64,000 nucleotides of DNA from CAVRCA01 sp965218045 (GTDB taxonomy: Bacteria > Pseudomonadota > Alphaproteobacteria > Acetobacterales > Acetobacteraceae): NCBI GenBank assembly GCA_965218045.1, contig CBDCJX010000017.1, forward strand, positions 1 to 64,000, read 5' to 3'. Shown piece by piece: positions 10,543-18,833 of this stretch. A model generated the notes under the pieces. That model did not search any database. It saw only the letters and a list, made by a program, of their open reading frames with translations, and was not told where the DNA came from. A program made the translations under genes and the position numbers. Each line of letters starts with the position of its first letter. Position 1 is the stretch's first letter.

Positions 10543-10740
10543 CTAGCCGGAAAAGGCGCGCAGCAAGAACACCGCGAGGGCGATCGGCAGCCCGACAACG
10601 GCGGCCAGCACGGTAGCGTAGACCAGGCCGTACGCCAGCCAACCAAGGCCGAGAGCCGCGAGGGGGCGAAAGCGAGACTGGCTGCTCATCGGCACGCTCG
10701 GGGTCAGGCTCTGATCGAAGCTCACGCATGCGCCGGTCAT
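10543..10740 (-). CDS. Small hypothetical membrane protein
   Basis: A possible 65-residue protein starts MTGACVSFDQ. The C-terminal 45 residues hold one long or two short hydrophobic segments (LAYGLVYATVLAAVVGLPIA). The frame can extend to GTG/ATG sites up to 10797, or start later at 10689 (MSSQSRFRPL). No family is recognised and no clear ribosome-binding site is visible. It is supported only by the open frame and the membrane-like composition, in a 326-bp gap between mmsA and the amidohydrolase gene. Confidence 0.35.
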   Translation of the reverse strand: MTGACVSFDQSLTPSVPMSSQSRFRPLAALGLGWLAYGLVYATVLAAVVGLPIALAVFLLRAFSG

Positions 10741-10836
10741 TGTGGGGTGTCCATCGGTTTCTCTTACCCGCACAATATGAGCCCAAGACGTGAACAACTG
10801 ACGAACGTGAGTCGCGCTCTGCGAAAAATGATGCGG

Positions 10837-11946
10837 TCAGATGCCATACACCGCGTGCGCATTGCCCGCGAAAACCTGCCGACGCTGCTGGTCAGTCAGC
10901 CGCAGCGGCAGCGCGGTCGCCGGGTCGTCGAAATCCCAATGCGGGTAGTCGGTCGCGAATAGCAACCGGTCCCAGCCCATCCATTCAATCGTGTCGAGCA
11001 GGCGCTCGCGCGGCTCGGGCTCCTCCACCGGTTGGGTGGTGAACCAGACCTGGCTGCGGATGTATTCGGATGGCAGCCGTTTCACGTGCGGCACCTCGGC
11101 GCGAAGCTTGGCCCAATGCCGGTCAAGCCGCCAGGCGAGCGAGGGCGCCCACGCGAAGCCCGCCTCGACCATGATCATCTTTAGCGCCGGCACGCGCTCG
11201 AACACGCCCTCGATGACGAGGCTGGTGAGGTCGGCCTGCTGGCACTGCGCGTGACCGACCATCTCCTCGATGTAGTAGCTGGGCCAACCGCCCGAGGTGA
11301 CCGGCGAGCCGCCATAACCGAACGCGTGCACCGCCACCGGCAGCCCGGCGGCGGCGGAGGCCTCATAGATCGGCCAGTAGCGACGCTGCCCCAACGGCTC
11401 GGCGGCGCGGCTCAGCATCAGCACCTGAGCGAAGTCCGGGTGGCCCGCCCAGTGCTCGATCTCGCGCACCGACGCCGCCGCGTCTTCGTAGGGCACCACC
11501 ACGGACGCTTTCAGCCGCGGCTCGCGCGAGGTCCAGACCGCGACTTGCCACTCATTGATCGCGTGGCAGAAGGCGGCGCTCAGTTCGAGGTTCTGGAACC
11601 CCTGCCCGCTCGGCGTCAGCGGGTTGAGGATGCCGAGTTCGACATTGTTCGGGTCGAGATGCTGGGCGCGCATGAAGTCGAGGTCGCTGCCCGGCCCGCC
11701 GCCGGAGGGCGGCCAAGCATCGCGGCGGCTGGCCATCGGCTGCCCCTTGGGGAACGCCGGTCCCTTCTCCATCGCCTGGCGATGGCTGGCGCCGAAACAC
11801 TCCAGGTGCTCCTGCCAACGCTTGGCGAGCCACGGATAGACATCCTTGTAGCCGCGCACCCGGGGATGGATGTCGCCGTCGGCGATGGCGAGCTTCGACT
11901 GGTTGGCGGCTCGTAGGCCGGTGCGGTCGAGGACGTCGACGTTCAT
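10837..11946 (-). CDS. Amidohydrolase family protein (ACMSD-like metal hydrolase/decarboxylase)
   Basis: The 369-residue protein belongs to the amidohydrolase-2 group of TIM-barrel enzymes. Metal ligands are visible as DGDIHP near residue 23, VHAFGYGG in the middle, and FATDYPHWDFDDP near the C-terminus. The group includes aminocarboxymuconate-semialdehyde decarboxylase, gamma-resorcylate decarboxylase and related hydrolases or hydratases of aromatic breakdown. It lies 19 bp after a paralogue (11966-13021), in one minus-strand operon that also holds a Rieske protein. The two enzymes probably act in the same pathway or as a heteromer. The substrate cannot be read from sequence. Confidence 0.87.
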   Translation of the reverse strand: MNVDVLDRTGLRAANQSKLAIADGDIHPRVRGYKDVYPWLAKRWQEHLECFGASHRQAMEKGPAFPKGQPMASRRDAWPPSGGGPGSDLDFMRAQHLDPNNVELGILNPLTPSGQGFQNLELSAAFCHAINEWQVAVWTSREPRLKASVVVPYEDAAASVREIEHWAGHPDFAQVLMLSRAAEPLGQRRYWPIYEASAAAGLPVAVHAFGYGGSPVTSGGWPSYYIEEMVGHAQCQQADLTSLVIEGVFERVPALKMIMVEAGFAWAPSLAWRLDRHWAKLRAEVPHVKRLPSEYIRSQVWFTTQPVEEPEPRERLLDTIEWMGWDRLLFATDYPHWDFDDPATALPLRLTDQQRRQVFAGNAHAVYGI

Positions 11947-11965
11947 GGCGGTCTCCGTCTGAATA

Positions 11966-13021
11966 TCACTCTTGCAAACGCGGATAGGTGGCGCGCGGAT
12001 TGTCCACCATCATTCGCCTCACGAGCCCGGCCGGCAAGCCCTCCGGGATCGCCTTGTCGCCCTCGAACTGCCAGTGCGGGTAGTCGGTCGAGAACAGCAG
12101 CATCTCGTCCGAGTCGAGATGCTCGACCAAGCGGCTCAGAGCGACAGGGTCGGGCGGCGCGTCGACCGGCTGCAAGCTGAGCCGCACCCGCTCGCGCACG
12201 ATCTCGGAGGGCGGCCGGTCAACCCAGGGGATCTCGGCCCGCACCCCGCGCCAGAACTTGTCGAGCCGCCACAGATGCGCCGGCAGCCAGGTCCAGCCGG
12301 ATTCCAGCAGCACCACGCGCAGGGCGGGGAACTTGGCGAACACGCCCTCGGCGACCAGGCTGGTCAACTGGCTCTGGAACGCTTGCGCCTGGTTGGCATA
12401 GTCCTCGGTGTGATAGCTCGGCCAGCCCACCGGGGTCGGCGGATGCCGGTAGGAGCTCCCCGCGTGGATGCCGATCGGCAGCCCGAGACGCTCGGCCGCC
12501 TGGTAGATCGGCCAGAACACCCGCTTGCCGAGCGGCGCGTCGCCCATCACCAGCATCAGCACCTGCACGAATCGACGATCCGCCGCAAAACGTTCGATCT
12601 CCGCGACCGACAGCGCGGCACTCTGAGTCGGGATCACGATGGAGGCGCGCAGCCGTTCGTCGCGATCGAGCCATTCGCAGGCGATCCAGTCATTCACCGC
12701 CCGCGCGAAGGCCGCGCCCATGTCTTCGCTAAACGGCAACTGCACCCCGTAGAGACAGTTCAGGATCGCGGCCCCGGTGCCGAACGGCGCCAGCGCCTCG
12801 CGCCCCAGCCGCTCGGGCGTGCTCGCGCCGCGTCCCGTCGCGTCCTTCCAGTCCGCGCGGGTGGTCAGCGGGCCGTTCGACGGATAGCTGATCGAGTTCA
12901 GCTCCTCGACGCCGCGACGGACCACCATGTCGCGCCACATATCGTCGAGATAGGGCATCAGCGCCTTGAGGCTCGGCATGACCGGGTGGACGTCGCAGTC
13001 GATCGGCGCGTCCGGTACCAT
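11966..13021 (-). CDS. Amidohydrolase family protein, paralogue of the neighbouring one
   Basis: The 351-residue amidohydrolase-2 protein has DCDVHP near residue 8, GIHAGSSYR in the middle and FSTDYPHWQFEGD near the C-terminus, in the same order as in its neighbour. Shared segments such as WPIYQAAERLGLPIGIHAG and TSLVAEGVFAKFPALRVVLLE show a tandem duplication with strong divergence. The gene is second of three in the minus-strand operon, 36 bp after the Rieske protein gene and 19 bp before the paralogue. A role in aromatic or heterocyclic compound degradation is inferred from family and context. Confidence 0.87.
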   Translation of the reverse strand: MVPDAPIDCDVHPVMPSLKALMPYLDDMWRDMVVRRGVEELNSISYPSNGPLTTRADWKDATGRGASTPERLGREALAPFGTGAAILNCLYGVQLPFSEDMGAAFARAVNDWIACEWLDRDERLRASIVIPTQSAALSVAEIERFAADRRFVQVLMLVMGDAPLGKRVFWPIYQAAERLGLPIGIHAGSSYRHPPTPVGWPSYHTEDYANQAQAFQSQLTSLVAEGVFAKFPALRVVLLESGWTWLPAHLWRLDKFWRGVRAEIPWVDRPPSEIVRERVRLSLQPVDAPPDPVALSRLVEHLDSDEMLLFSTDYPHWQFEGDKAIPEGLPAGLVRRMMVDNPRATYPRLQE

Positions 13022-13057
13022 GAACCCTCCCCTGCGCTTTCCCCTGGGCTTCCCGGG

Positions 13058-13378
13058 TCAGCCGGGCAGCTTGACCTCGATATCGTTGCCGGTCACCCGC
13101 ACTTCGAACGTCTCAAGGTCCTTGTCTACCGGGGCGCAAAGCCCCTTGCCGGTGTTGACGTCGAACTGGCCGGCGTGCAGCGGGCATTCGATGACGTGGC
13201 CCTCCAGCCAACCCTCGGAGAGCTGCGCGTATTCATGAGTGCAGATGTTGTCGGTGGCGCGATATTCGCCGTCATCGAGATGATAAATCGCGATGTCGCG
13301 CTCGCCGACCCGAACGCCGATGACCTGGCCCTCCGCCACGTCGCTCGTCGCCGCGACCCGCACCCAGTTTTCCGCCAT
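13058..13378 (-). CDS. Rieske [2Fe-2S] ferredoxin, non-haem oxygenase type
   Basis: The 106-residue soluble protein has the Rieske cluster motifs CTHEYA and CPLHAGQFD, giving the Cys-His/Cys-His ligand set 17 residues apart, as in small ferredoxins of Rieske oxygenase systems and NirD-like proteins. ATG 13378 (MAENWVRV) is chosen, with GGAGGGGC upstream; the longer open frame to 13762 overlaps the opposing gene. It is the promoter-proximal gene of the operon with the two amidohydrolases. No Rieske oxygenase alpha subunit is present in the window, so its electron acceptor is unknown. Confidence 0.9.
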   Translation of the reverse strand: MAENWVRVAATSDVAEGQVIGVRVGERDIAIYHLDDGEYRATDNICTHEYAQLSEGWLEGHVIECPLHAGQFDVNTGKGLCAPVDKDLETFEVRVTGNDIEVKLPG

Positions 13379-13520
13379 CGGCCCCTCCTGTCGCTCGCCG
13401 CTTGATCGCAGAACGCGGCCGACCGAACAAGCCCGGCGCTGGCTCGCTGCGGCCCGATCCCTGGCGCGGCTGTCCCTAAACGGCTGCGTTCGCCATGAGC
13501 ATCCGCCATCGGAGAGAAAT

Positions 13521-14135
13521 ATGCCGGACGCCATGACCAGCCCCGAGGCAACGCGTGAGGCCCAGCGGCGTGACGCCTGCCGCACCCTGTTGCGGCAGGT
13601 TCGGGAGGTGACTGCCGGGCAGGGCGTGACCGAAGCCTCGCTCGAGCGCATCAAGCAGTTGGTGGTCGCGCTCGTTGGACGCGGCGAGGTGCTGTTTCCG
13701 CGCGAGGATTTCGCCAGGCCCGAGGCGCAGGGCCGCAACCACATCCTCGAGATCGAGCCCAAGGATGGCTACGGCCTCTATCTGACGATCGGCCTGCCCG
13801 GCCAGGAAGCCGCGCCGCATGATCACGGCATCTGGTGCGTCAACGCCGGCATCTCCGGCTGGGAAATGCACCGCTTCTTTCGCCGCACCGACGATGGCAG
13901 CCGCGAGGGCCATGCCACGGTGGAGGAGATCCGGCAGGTCGAGGTCGGACCGGGGACCGGGATGGTGATGGCGGACCACGACATCCATGCCACCGAGGTG
14001 ATCGGCGACGCCCCCGCCGTGGGGCTCGCGTTGTACGGCTACGCGCTCGACCGGTTCCCATCCGTCGTCTGGTTCCACCCCGAGTTCTCCAGCATGCGGG
14101 CGATGCCGTCGCGCCGCGACGACCCGGTCGCATAA
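13521..14135 (+). CDS. Cysteine-dioxygenase-like cupin protein
   Basis: The 204-residue single-cupin protein has HDHGIWCV, which supplies two of the three iron ligands and the nearby Cys, and DIHATEVIGD with the third His, as in thiol dioxygenases of the CDO/3-mercaptopropionate family. Such enzymes add O2 to a thiol to give a sulfinate. ATG 13521 follows GGAGAG. It is divergent from the Rieske operon and its stop overlaps the start of the following ferredoxin gene (TAATG). It may instead act on another ring or side chain; the thiol function is inferred from the family. Confidence 0.8.
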   Translation: MPDAMTSPEATREAQRRDACRTLLRQVREVTAGQGVTEASLERIKQLVVALVGRGEVLFPREDFARPEAQGRNHILEIEPKDGYGLYLTIGLPGQEAAPHDHGIWCVNAGISGWEMHRFFRRTDDGSREGHATVEEIRQVEVGPGTGMVMADHDIHATEVIGDAPAVGLALYGYALDRFPSVVWFHPEFSSMRAMPSRRDDPVA

Positions 14136-14422
14136 TGGGTTTCCAGGTCACGGTGCAGAACACCGGTGCGGTGATCGACTGCCCGCCCGATCGGCCGATC
14201 CTGCACGCCGCGATCACCGCCGGGATCGACTTCCCCTACGGCTGCGCCTCGGGCAATTGCGGCGCGTGCATTACCGAGATCAGATCGGGCGAGGTGTCGC
14301 TGCTGCCGCACAGCGACACCTCGCTGACCAGCGCGCAACGGGCCGAGGGCAAGACGCTTGCCTGCCGAGCGCGGCCACGCTCCGATGTAATCTTGGTCTG
14401 GCTCGGCCGCGGCCGACGCTGA
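14135..14422 (+). CDS. Plant-type [2Fe-2S] ferredoxin
   Basis: The 95-residue protein has the cluster motif YGCASGNCGAC followed by a fourth Cys in KTLACRA, the classical C-x4-C-x2-C...C pattern. It is translated from an ATG overlapping the stop of the cupin gene by one base, so the two are translationally coupled. The plant-type ferredoxin here and the Rieske protein on the other strand are both electron carriers typical of multicomponent oxygenases. No reductase gene is adjacent. Confidence 0.9.
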   Translation: MGFQVTVQNTGAVIDCPPDRPILHAAITAGIDFPYGCASGNCGACITEIRSGEVSLLPHSDTSLTSAQRAEGKTLACRARPRSDVILVWLGRGRR

Positions 14423-14426
14423 ACGC

Positions 14427-15308
14427 CTAGCGCATCCCGAGGATCGAGGCGCTCACCGCGCGCGGGTCGCGACTCGGCCAACGCTCCGCTGCAACCTGCG
14501 CGATGAAGTCGCCGACGATGCGGTTGAACTGGTCGGGGTCTTCCAGGTTGATCGCATGGCCGCAATTCGGCATCACCGCCAGCGCCGCGCTCGGGATAGT
14601 CTGCTTCATCAGCAGCCCCGGCGCCAGGCACGGCCAATCCTCGTCGCCGGTCAGCACCAGGGTTGGCACGCGCAGCGCTCGCATCCGATCCACCATATCG
14701 AATAGCGAGGGCCGTTCGCGCTGCACGCCAAGCTGGGTGTTGGCCGCACCCTCGGCCGAGTGCTCGGCTAGCATGCGGCGGAACTCGGCGAAGCCGCGCG
14801 GATCGCGGTTTTCAAACTGCACCCGGGTTGGGCCGGTGGCGTATTTCTCGGCGAACGCCGCCATGCCTTGCTCGCGGATGAACGCGACCACCGACTCCGC
14901 CTCGGCGCGGAATTTTTCCCGGGTCGCCGGCTCGGCGCCGTAGCCGCAGCCGGCTACCACCAGCGAGCGCGCGCGCGCCGCGTGGCGCAGGCCGAAATGA
15001 AGGGTAGCGAACCCGCCCATCGACAGCCCGACGATGTGCGCCCGCTCGATCCCGAGATGGTCGAGCACCGCGCATATGTCGTCAGCCGCCCGGTCCTGCG
15101 AATAGGCGGATGCGTCCGGCGGCACGTCGGATGGCGGGTAGCCCCGCGCATTGTAGGCAATCGCCCGATAGCGCGCGCCGAAATGCCGCAACTGCGGCTC
15201 CCAGCTCCGCCAATCGCCGGCAAACTCGTGCACGAATAGCACCGGCTGGCCGGAGCCGGTCTCCTCATAGTAGAGGCGCACCCCGTCATCGGTCGTCGCG
15301 TGCGGCAT
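14427..15308 (-). CDS. Alpha/beta-fold hydrolase
   Basis: The 293-residue protein begins with FVHEFAGDWRSWEPQ (oxyanion region), has the nucleophile elbow GLSMGGF, a late acid in LTGDEDWPC and the catalytic His in NCGHAINLEDP. This is a complete Ser-Asp-His triad of the kind found in ring-fission hydrolases and 3-oxoadipate enol-lactonase-like enzymes. It is convergent with the ferredoxin gene (4-bp gap) and follows the NMT1-like gene by 18 bp on the same strand. It fits a catabolic role, with unknown substrate. Confidence 0.88.
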   Translation of the reverse strand: MPHATTDDGVRLYYEETGSGQPVLFVHEFAGDWRSWEPQLRHFGARYRAIAYNARGYPPSDVPPDASAYSQDRAADDICAVLDHLGIERAHIVGLSMGGFATLHFGLRHAARARSLVVAGCGYGAEPATREKFRAEAESVVAFIREQGMAAFAEKYATGPTRVQFENRDPRGFAEFRRMLAEHSAEGAANTQLGVQRERPSLFDMVDRMRALRVPTLVLTGDEDWPCLAPGLLMKQTIPSAALAVMPNCGHAINLEDPDQFNRIVGDFIAQVAAERWPSRDPRAVSASILGMR

Positions 15309-15326
15309 GGTTATCTCCTGTTGCGA

Positions 15327-16250
15327 TCAGGGCGGTGGCGGTTCCTCCGCCAGTATCTCCCGGGCAAGGCTGTTGTCGACCGCCCGCCCGAATGGCGCGC
15401 CGGCGGTGACCAGTCCACCGGACTCGAGACCCGCGCGCAATCGCTCGTAACCGCCGAGCGGCAACACCGGATCGTGCCCCCAGATACCCAGCGAGCGGTA
15501 GCGGGCAACGGCGCGCACCAGGCGCTCGGGCGGCACGGCAGGGAAGAACGACGCCACCGTCTCGGCCAGTGTGGCGTTGTCGACACCCATCAGCCAGCGC
15601 TGCGTGCGATGCAGCGCCCGGACCATGCCGCGCAGCGCTGGGCGCTTCTCGGCCAAGGTGCCACGACGCGCGTAGAGCGAGGTGTACGAGGTCGGCCCGC
15701 GCGTCGCGGCGGCGTACCATAGATGATGATGGCCGCCATTATCGAGCAGCTCGCTGGCGAACGGCTCGAACACCTGCACCGCATCGAGTCTGACCTTACG
15801 CAGCGCCGCCGTGTTCTCCGTCATCGTGGCGTCGGCGAGGCGATCGACGCGGGCGGGGTCGTGGCCAGCCCGGCGCAAATCCTCCTGCAAGCACAGCCAC
15901 GGTGTCGGCACCTCGCTCACCGTGCCGAGCCTCGGGCCGATCAGGTCGCCGAGCACAAAGCCGGGACGCGGAGAACGGCCGATGATCAGGAACGGGTCAC
16001 GGGTGACCACCTCGGCGAAGCAAACCAGGTCGCAATCGGGGCGCAAATGATAGGTCTCCATCACCCGCATCGGGCCGCCCCAGCCGACATCCACGCTGCC
16101 GTCGAACAAGCCGCGCGCAGCGTCCGCTGGACGCGAGGCGCTGACCAGCCGCACCGACACCCCTTCAGCCGCATAGGTGCCCCGAGCGAGTGCCGCGTAG
16201 AACGGCGCATAGAACACCGCGCGCAGCGGCTCCTGCAGCGTGATGTCCAT
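15327..16250 (-). CDS. NMT1/THI5-like substrate-binding protein lacking a signal peptide
   Basis: The 307-residue protein resembles ABC-transporter binding proteins of the NMT1/SsuA type: FYAPFYAALARGTYAAEGV at the start, DVGWGGPMRVM and DAVQVFEPFASELL later. There is no signal peptide. The N-terminus MDITLQEPL goes directly into the first beta strand, and ATG 16250 has AAGGAG 6 nt upstream. A second in-frame ATG at 16268 overlaps the stop of the J-domain gene (ATGA) but adds only MTEGAA. Thus it is probably cytoplasmic, a ligand-binding or THI5-like enzyme, and not a periplasmic receptor. No permease or ATPase gene is adjacent. Confidence 0.75.
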   Translation of the reverse strand: MDITLQEPLRAVFYAPFYAALARGTYAAEGVSVRLVSASRPADAARGLFDGSVDVGWGGPMRVMETYHLRPDCDLVCFAEVVTRDPFLIIGRSPRPGFVLGDLIGPRLGTVSEVPTPWLCLQEDLRRAGHDPARVDRLADATMTENTAALRKVRLDAVQVFEPFASELLDNGGHHHLWYAAATRGPTSYTSLYARRGTLAEKRPALRGMVRALHRTQRWLMGVDNATLAETVASFFPAVPPERLVRAVARYRSLGIWGHDPVLPLGGYERLRAGLESGGLVTAGAPFGRAVDNSLAREILAEEPPPP

Positions 16251-16264
16251 GGCGGCTCCTTCAG

Positions 16265-17410
16265 TCATTCGCGGTTGAACTCGTGATCCGGCTCGTCGAT
16301 CGCGGCCTCCGGCGGGATCGCGGTGCGCGTCTCGCCTTGCAGGGTCGGGTCGAGCCGGATGAAGGTGGTAAAACGCTGCGCCCGCATGCCGGCGACGAAG
16401 CGGTGACACGCATGGCTCCACAACTCGCCGAAGGCGAATTCCAGGCGGTAGACGCCGGCGGGCAGGTCATCGACCCGCACCGACTGACGCGGGGCGACGA
16501 ACACGGCGGCGGCGGCCGAGCCGGCGACATCACGCAACTTCACCACCGCCGGCTGGTCGCGCCGGTTCTCCACTTCCACCCGCGCCGGACCGCCGCCGCG
16601 CCGGCCGAGAACCTGATTGTTCGCTGGCGGCACGCCCGCGTCATAGATGCAGCGCGCCCGCTCGGCCGCCGCCGCGTCGCCGGGGGCGAGCCGGTCGGCG
16701 TCGATGAACGCGCTTGCGCCATCGGCCAGGCCAATCTCCACCATGCCGTGCTGTCGGTCCGCCTGTCGAATGGCAACGGCGGTAAAGGCGGCAAGCTCGC
16801 CGACCGGGACGAACCCCGACACACTGGCGGGTCGGCGGTGCCACAACGTGGCAGGACCGCCGGCCGGCAGCACGTAGCCACTCGCCAGCCTGCCGATGGG
16901 CAGCGGCGGTGGGGCGGGATCACGAGGCGCGGGCATAGGCGTGACGGTGGGCAGGGCTGCGGGCGATCGCACCATCTCGGTCGTCGGCGGCACTCCCGAC
17001 ACCGCCAAGCGGGAAAGCGGCAGCCTCGATAGCCCGATTGCGAGCGCGACCACCGCCAAGCCGGCAAAGCCGGCACCGAGCCCGAGCGTGACCGGCGACG
17101 ACCGGCGCCAGCCTTCGGCCATCGCCTCGGCGGCGCTCGGCACCGTCTCGACGGGGGCGGCCGGCACGACGAGCTCGATCGCGTCGCGCGCAAGAGGCTG
17201 CCCAAGCCGATCGTAGGCGGCCCGGCGGCGCGGATCGCTAATTACGTCGTAGGCGTCCTTCGCCCGGATGAACGCGCGGGCATCGCCGGTCCCGGGCACG
17301 TCGGGGTGAAACCGCCGCGCCGCAGCCCGGAAGGCGGTGTTGATGGCCGCCACGGACGCGTGCCGATCGACGCCGAGCGCCGCATAATGTCCCGCCGGAT
17401 CGTGGCGCAT
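16265..17410 (-). CDS. Membrane-anchored J-domain (DnaJ-like) protein
   Basis: The 381-residue protein has an N-terminal J domain (residues ~7-70) with HPD at 35-37, which stimulates Hsp70 ATPase, then a linker and a single hydrophobic segment near residues 105-128. The C-terminal half is a beta-rich region with QSVRVDDLPAGVYRLEFAFG that looks like an extracytoplasmic domain. There is no G/F-rich or zinc-finger domain, so it is not a DnaJ orthologue. It is 14 bp upstream of the NMT1-like gene and probably in one operon. The client is unknown. Confidence 0.8.
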   Translation of the reverse strand: MRHDPAGHYAALGVDRHASVAAINTAFRAAARRFHPDVPGTGDARAFIRAKDAYDVISDPRRRAAYDRLGQPLARDAIELVVPAAPVETVPSAAEAMAEGWRRSSPVTLGLGAGFAGLAVVALAIGLSRLPLSRLAVSGVPPTTEMVRSPAALPTVTPMPAPRDPAPPPLPIGRLASGYVLPAGGPATLWHRRPASVSGFVPVGELAAFTAVAIRQADRQHGMVEIGLADGASAFIDADRLAPGDAAAAERARCIYDAGVPPANNQVLGRRGGGPARVEVENRRDQPAVVKLRDVAGSAAAAVFVAPRQSVRVDDLPAGVYRLEFAFGELWSHACHRFVAGMRAQRFTTFIRLDPTLQGETRTAIPPEAAIDEPDHEFNRE

Positions 17411-17600
17411 GTCACGTCATCATACGTGGTTCAACGCCGGTCGTCTCGCCGCGCGATTGCCGCTGGCCCTGGGCGCAATCGACTGGGGGCACTCGTTGTG
17501 GTTACCTGCACTGCGGCCTTCGGTCAGGGCGTCGCCATGCCACGACTGTTCAACACTGCGCTGCGAGACGTGGTACCCGGCGGGGGGCGCCGGGCCTGAC

Positions 17601-18833
17601 ATGCACGTGGACACCCCCACCCTGCTGATGGCGACCGGGATAGTGATCGCCTTCTCCGGCGCGCTGCTCATCGTGCTGCGCGGTCGGCGCGATTGGGGGG
17701 CGCTTTCCGTCTGGGGGCTCGCCATGCTGACCGGCGCCGCCGGCCTCATGCTGATGGCGGTCGCCGAACCGCTCCCTTCCTTTGTCTCCTACGGGATGGG
17801 CCAGGCGCTGCTGCTGCTCGCCCCGGCACTTTCCTGGACCGCCGCGCGACTGTTCCAGGAACGCAAGCCGATACTCTGGCTGCTGTTCGCGCCGTCCACC
17901 CTGTGGCTGCTCGGGTCCGCTTGGTTCGATCTGTCGCAATACGGCCTGGCCCGGCTGATCGCCTACCCGATCGGCGGCGCCTACACGCTCGCGACCGCGC
18001 TTGAGCTCTGGTCGGGGCAGACCAGGCAACTGCCGTCCCGCCGGTTCGCCCTCGTGCTGCTGGTGTTTCATGCCGGCGTGTATTTTGCCCGCTCGCTCGC
18101 CATCCCGCTGGTCGGAAGTGCTGCGACCGCGCTATCGGCCGCGGCCGAGATGTTCCTGATCCTCGAAGGTCTGCTGCAGACGATCGGCATGGCCTTCGTC
18201 CTGCTCGCCCTGGCGACCGAGCGCGCGGAGCAGCGGGCGACCAGCGCACTCAAGGAGATGGCGCTGTCCGACCCACTCACCAAGCTCGGCAACCGCCGCA
18301 AGTTCGACGAGGCGCTGGAGACCGAATTCCGGCGCGCCGAGCGCAACCAGACCCCGCTGACGTTGCTGATGATCGACGTCGACCAGTTCAAGACGTTCAA
18401 TGATCGCTATGGTCACCCGCAGGGCGATGACTGCCTGCGGGAACTCGCGAAGGCCGTGGATTCGGCGCTGCAACGCCCCGGCGATCTCGCCGCGCGGTTG
18501 GGCGGCGACGAGCTGGCGATGATCTTGCCGGCAACCGACGAAGCGGGCGCGCGCTCGGTCGCCGAGCGCCTCCATGCCACCGTCGAAGGGCTCGGCATCG
18601 CCCACGAGGGCACCGCGAGCGGCCGCGTGACGGTGAGCGTCGGGGCTGCGACCGTGGTGCCCCCACGAGGCAGTGCCTCGGCCGAGGCACTGCTGCGGGC
18701 GGCGGACCAGGCGCTCTATGCCGCCAAGCACGTCGGCGGCGACGCCATCCGACTGGCGGGACCTACGCCCCGCGAAGGCTCAGGCCCTGCGGAAACCTTT
18801 GCCGATATGCCACCGCCGCCTGCTCCATCGTGA
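17601..18833 (+). CDS. Membrane-bound diguanylate cyclase (GGDEF domain)
   Basis: The 410-residue protein has six or seven hydrophobic segments in the first ~200 residues followed by a GGDEF domain that makes cyclic di-GMP from GTP. The active-site loop is GGDEL at 301-305 (Leu in place of the usual Phe), and the inhibitory I-site RPGD lies five residues before it. The start LSDPLTKLGNRRKF is canonical. ATG 17601 is preferred to an in-frame site at 17409, whose extra residues have no membrane character. The 3' end overlaps the opposing deacetylase gene by 71 bp. Confidence 0.88.
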   Translation: MHVDTPTLLMATGIVIAFSGALLIVLRGRRDWGALSVWGLAMLTGAAGLMLMAVAEPLPSFVSYGMGQALLLLAPALSWTAARLFQERKPILWLLFAPSTLWLLGSAWFDLSQYGLARLIAYPIGGAYTLATALELWSGQTRQLPSRRFALVLLVFHAGVYFARSLAIPLVGSAATALSAAAEMFLILEGLLQTIGMAFVLLALATERAEQRATSALKEMALSDPLTKLGNRRKFDEALETEFRRAERNQTPLTLLMIDVDQFKTFNDRYGHPQGDDCLRELAKAVDSALQRPGDLAARLGGDELAMILPATDEAGARSVAERLHATVEGLGIAHEGTASGRVTVSVGAATVVPPRGSASAEALLRAADQALYAAKHVGGDAIRLAGPTPREGSGPAETFADMPPPPAPS

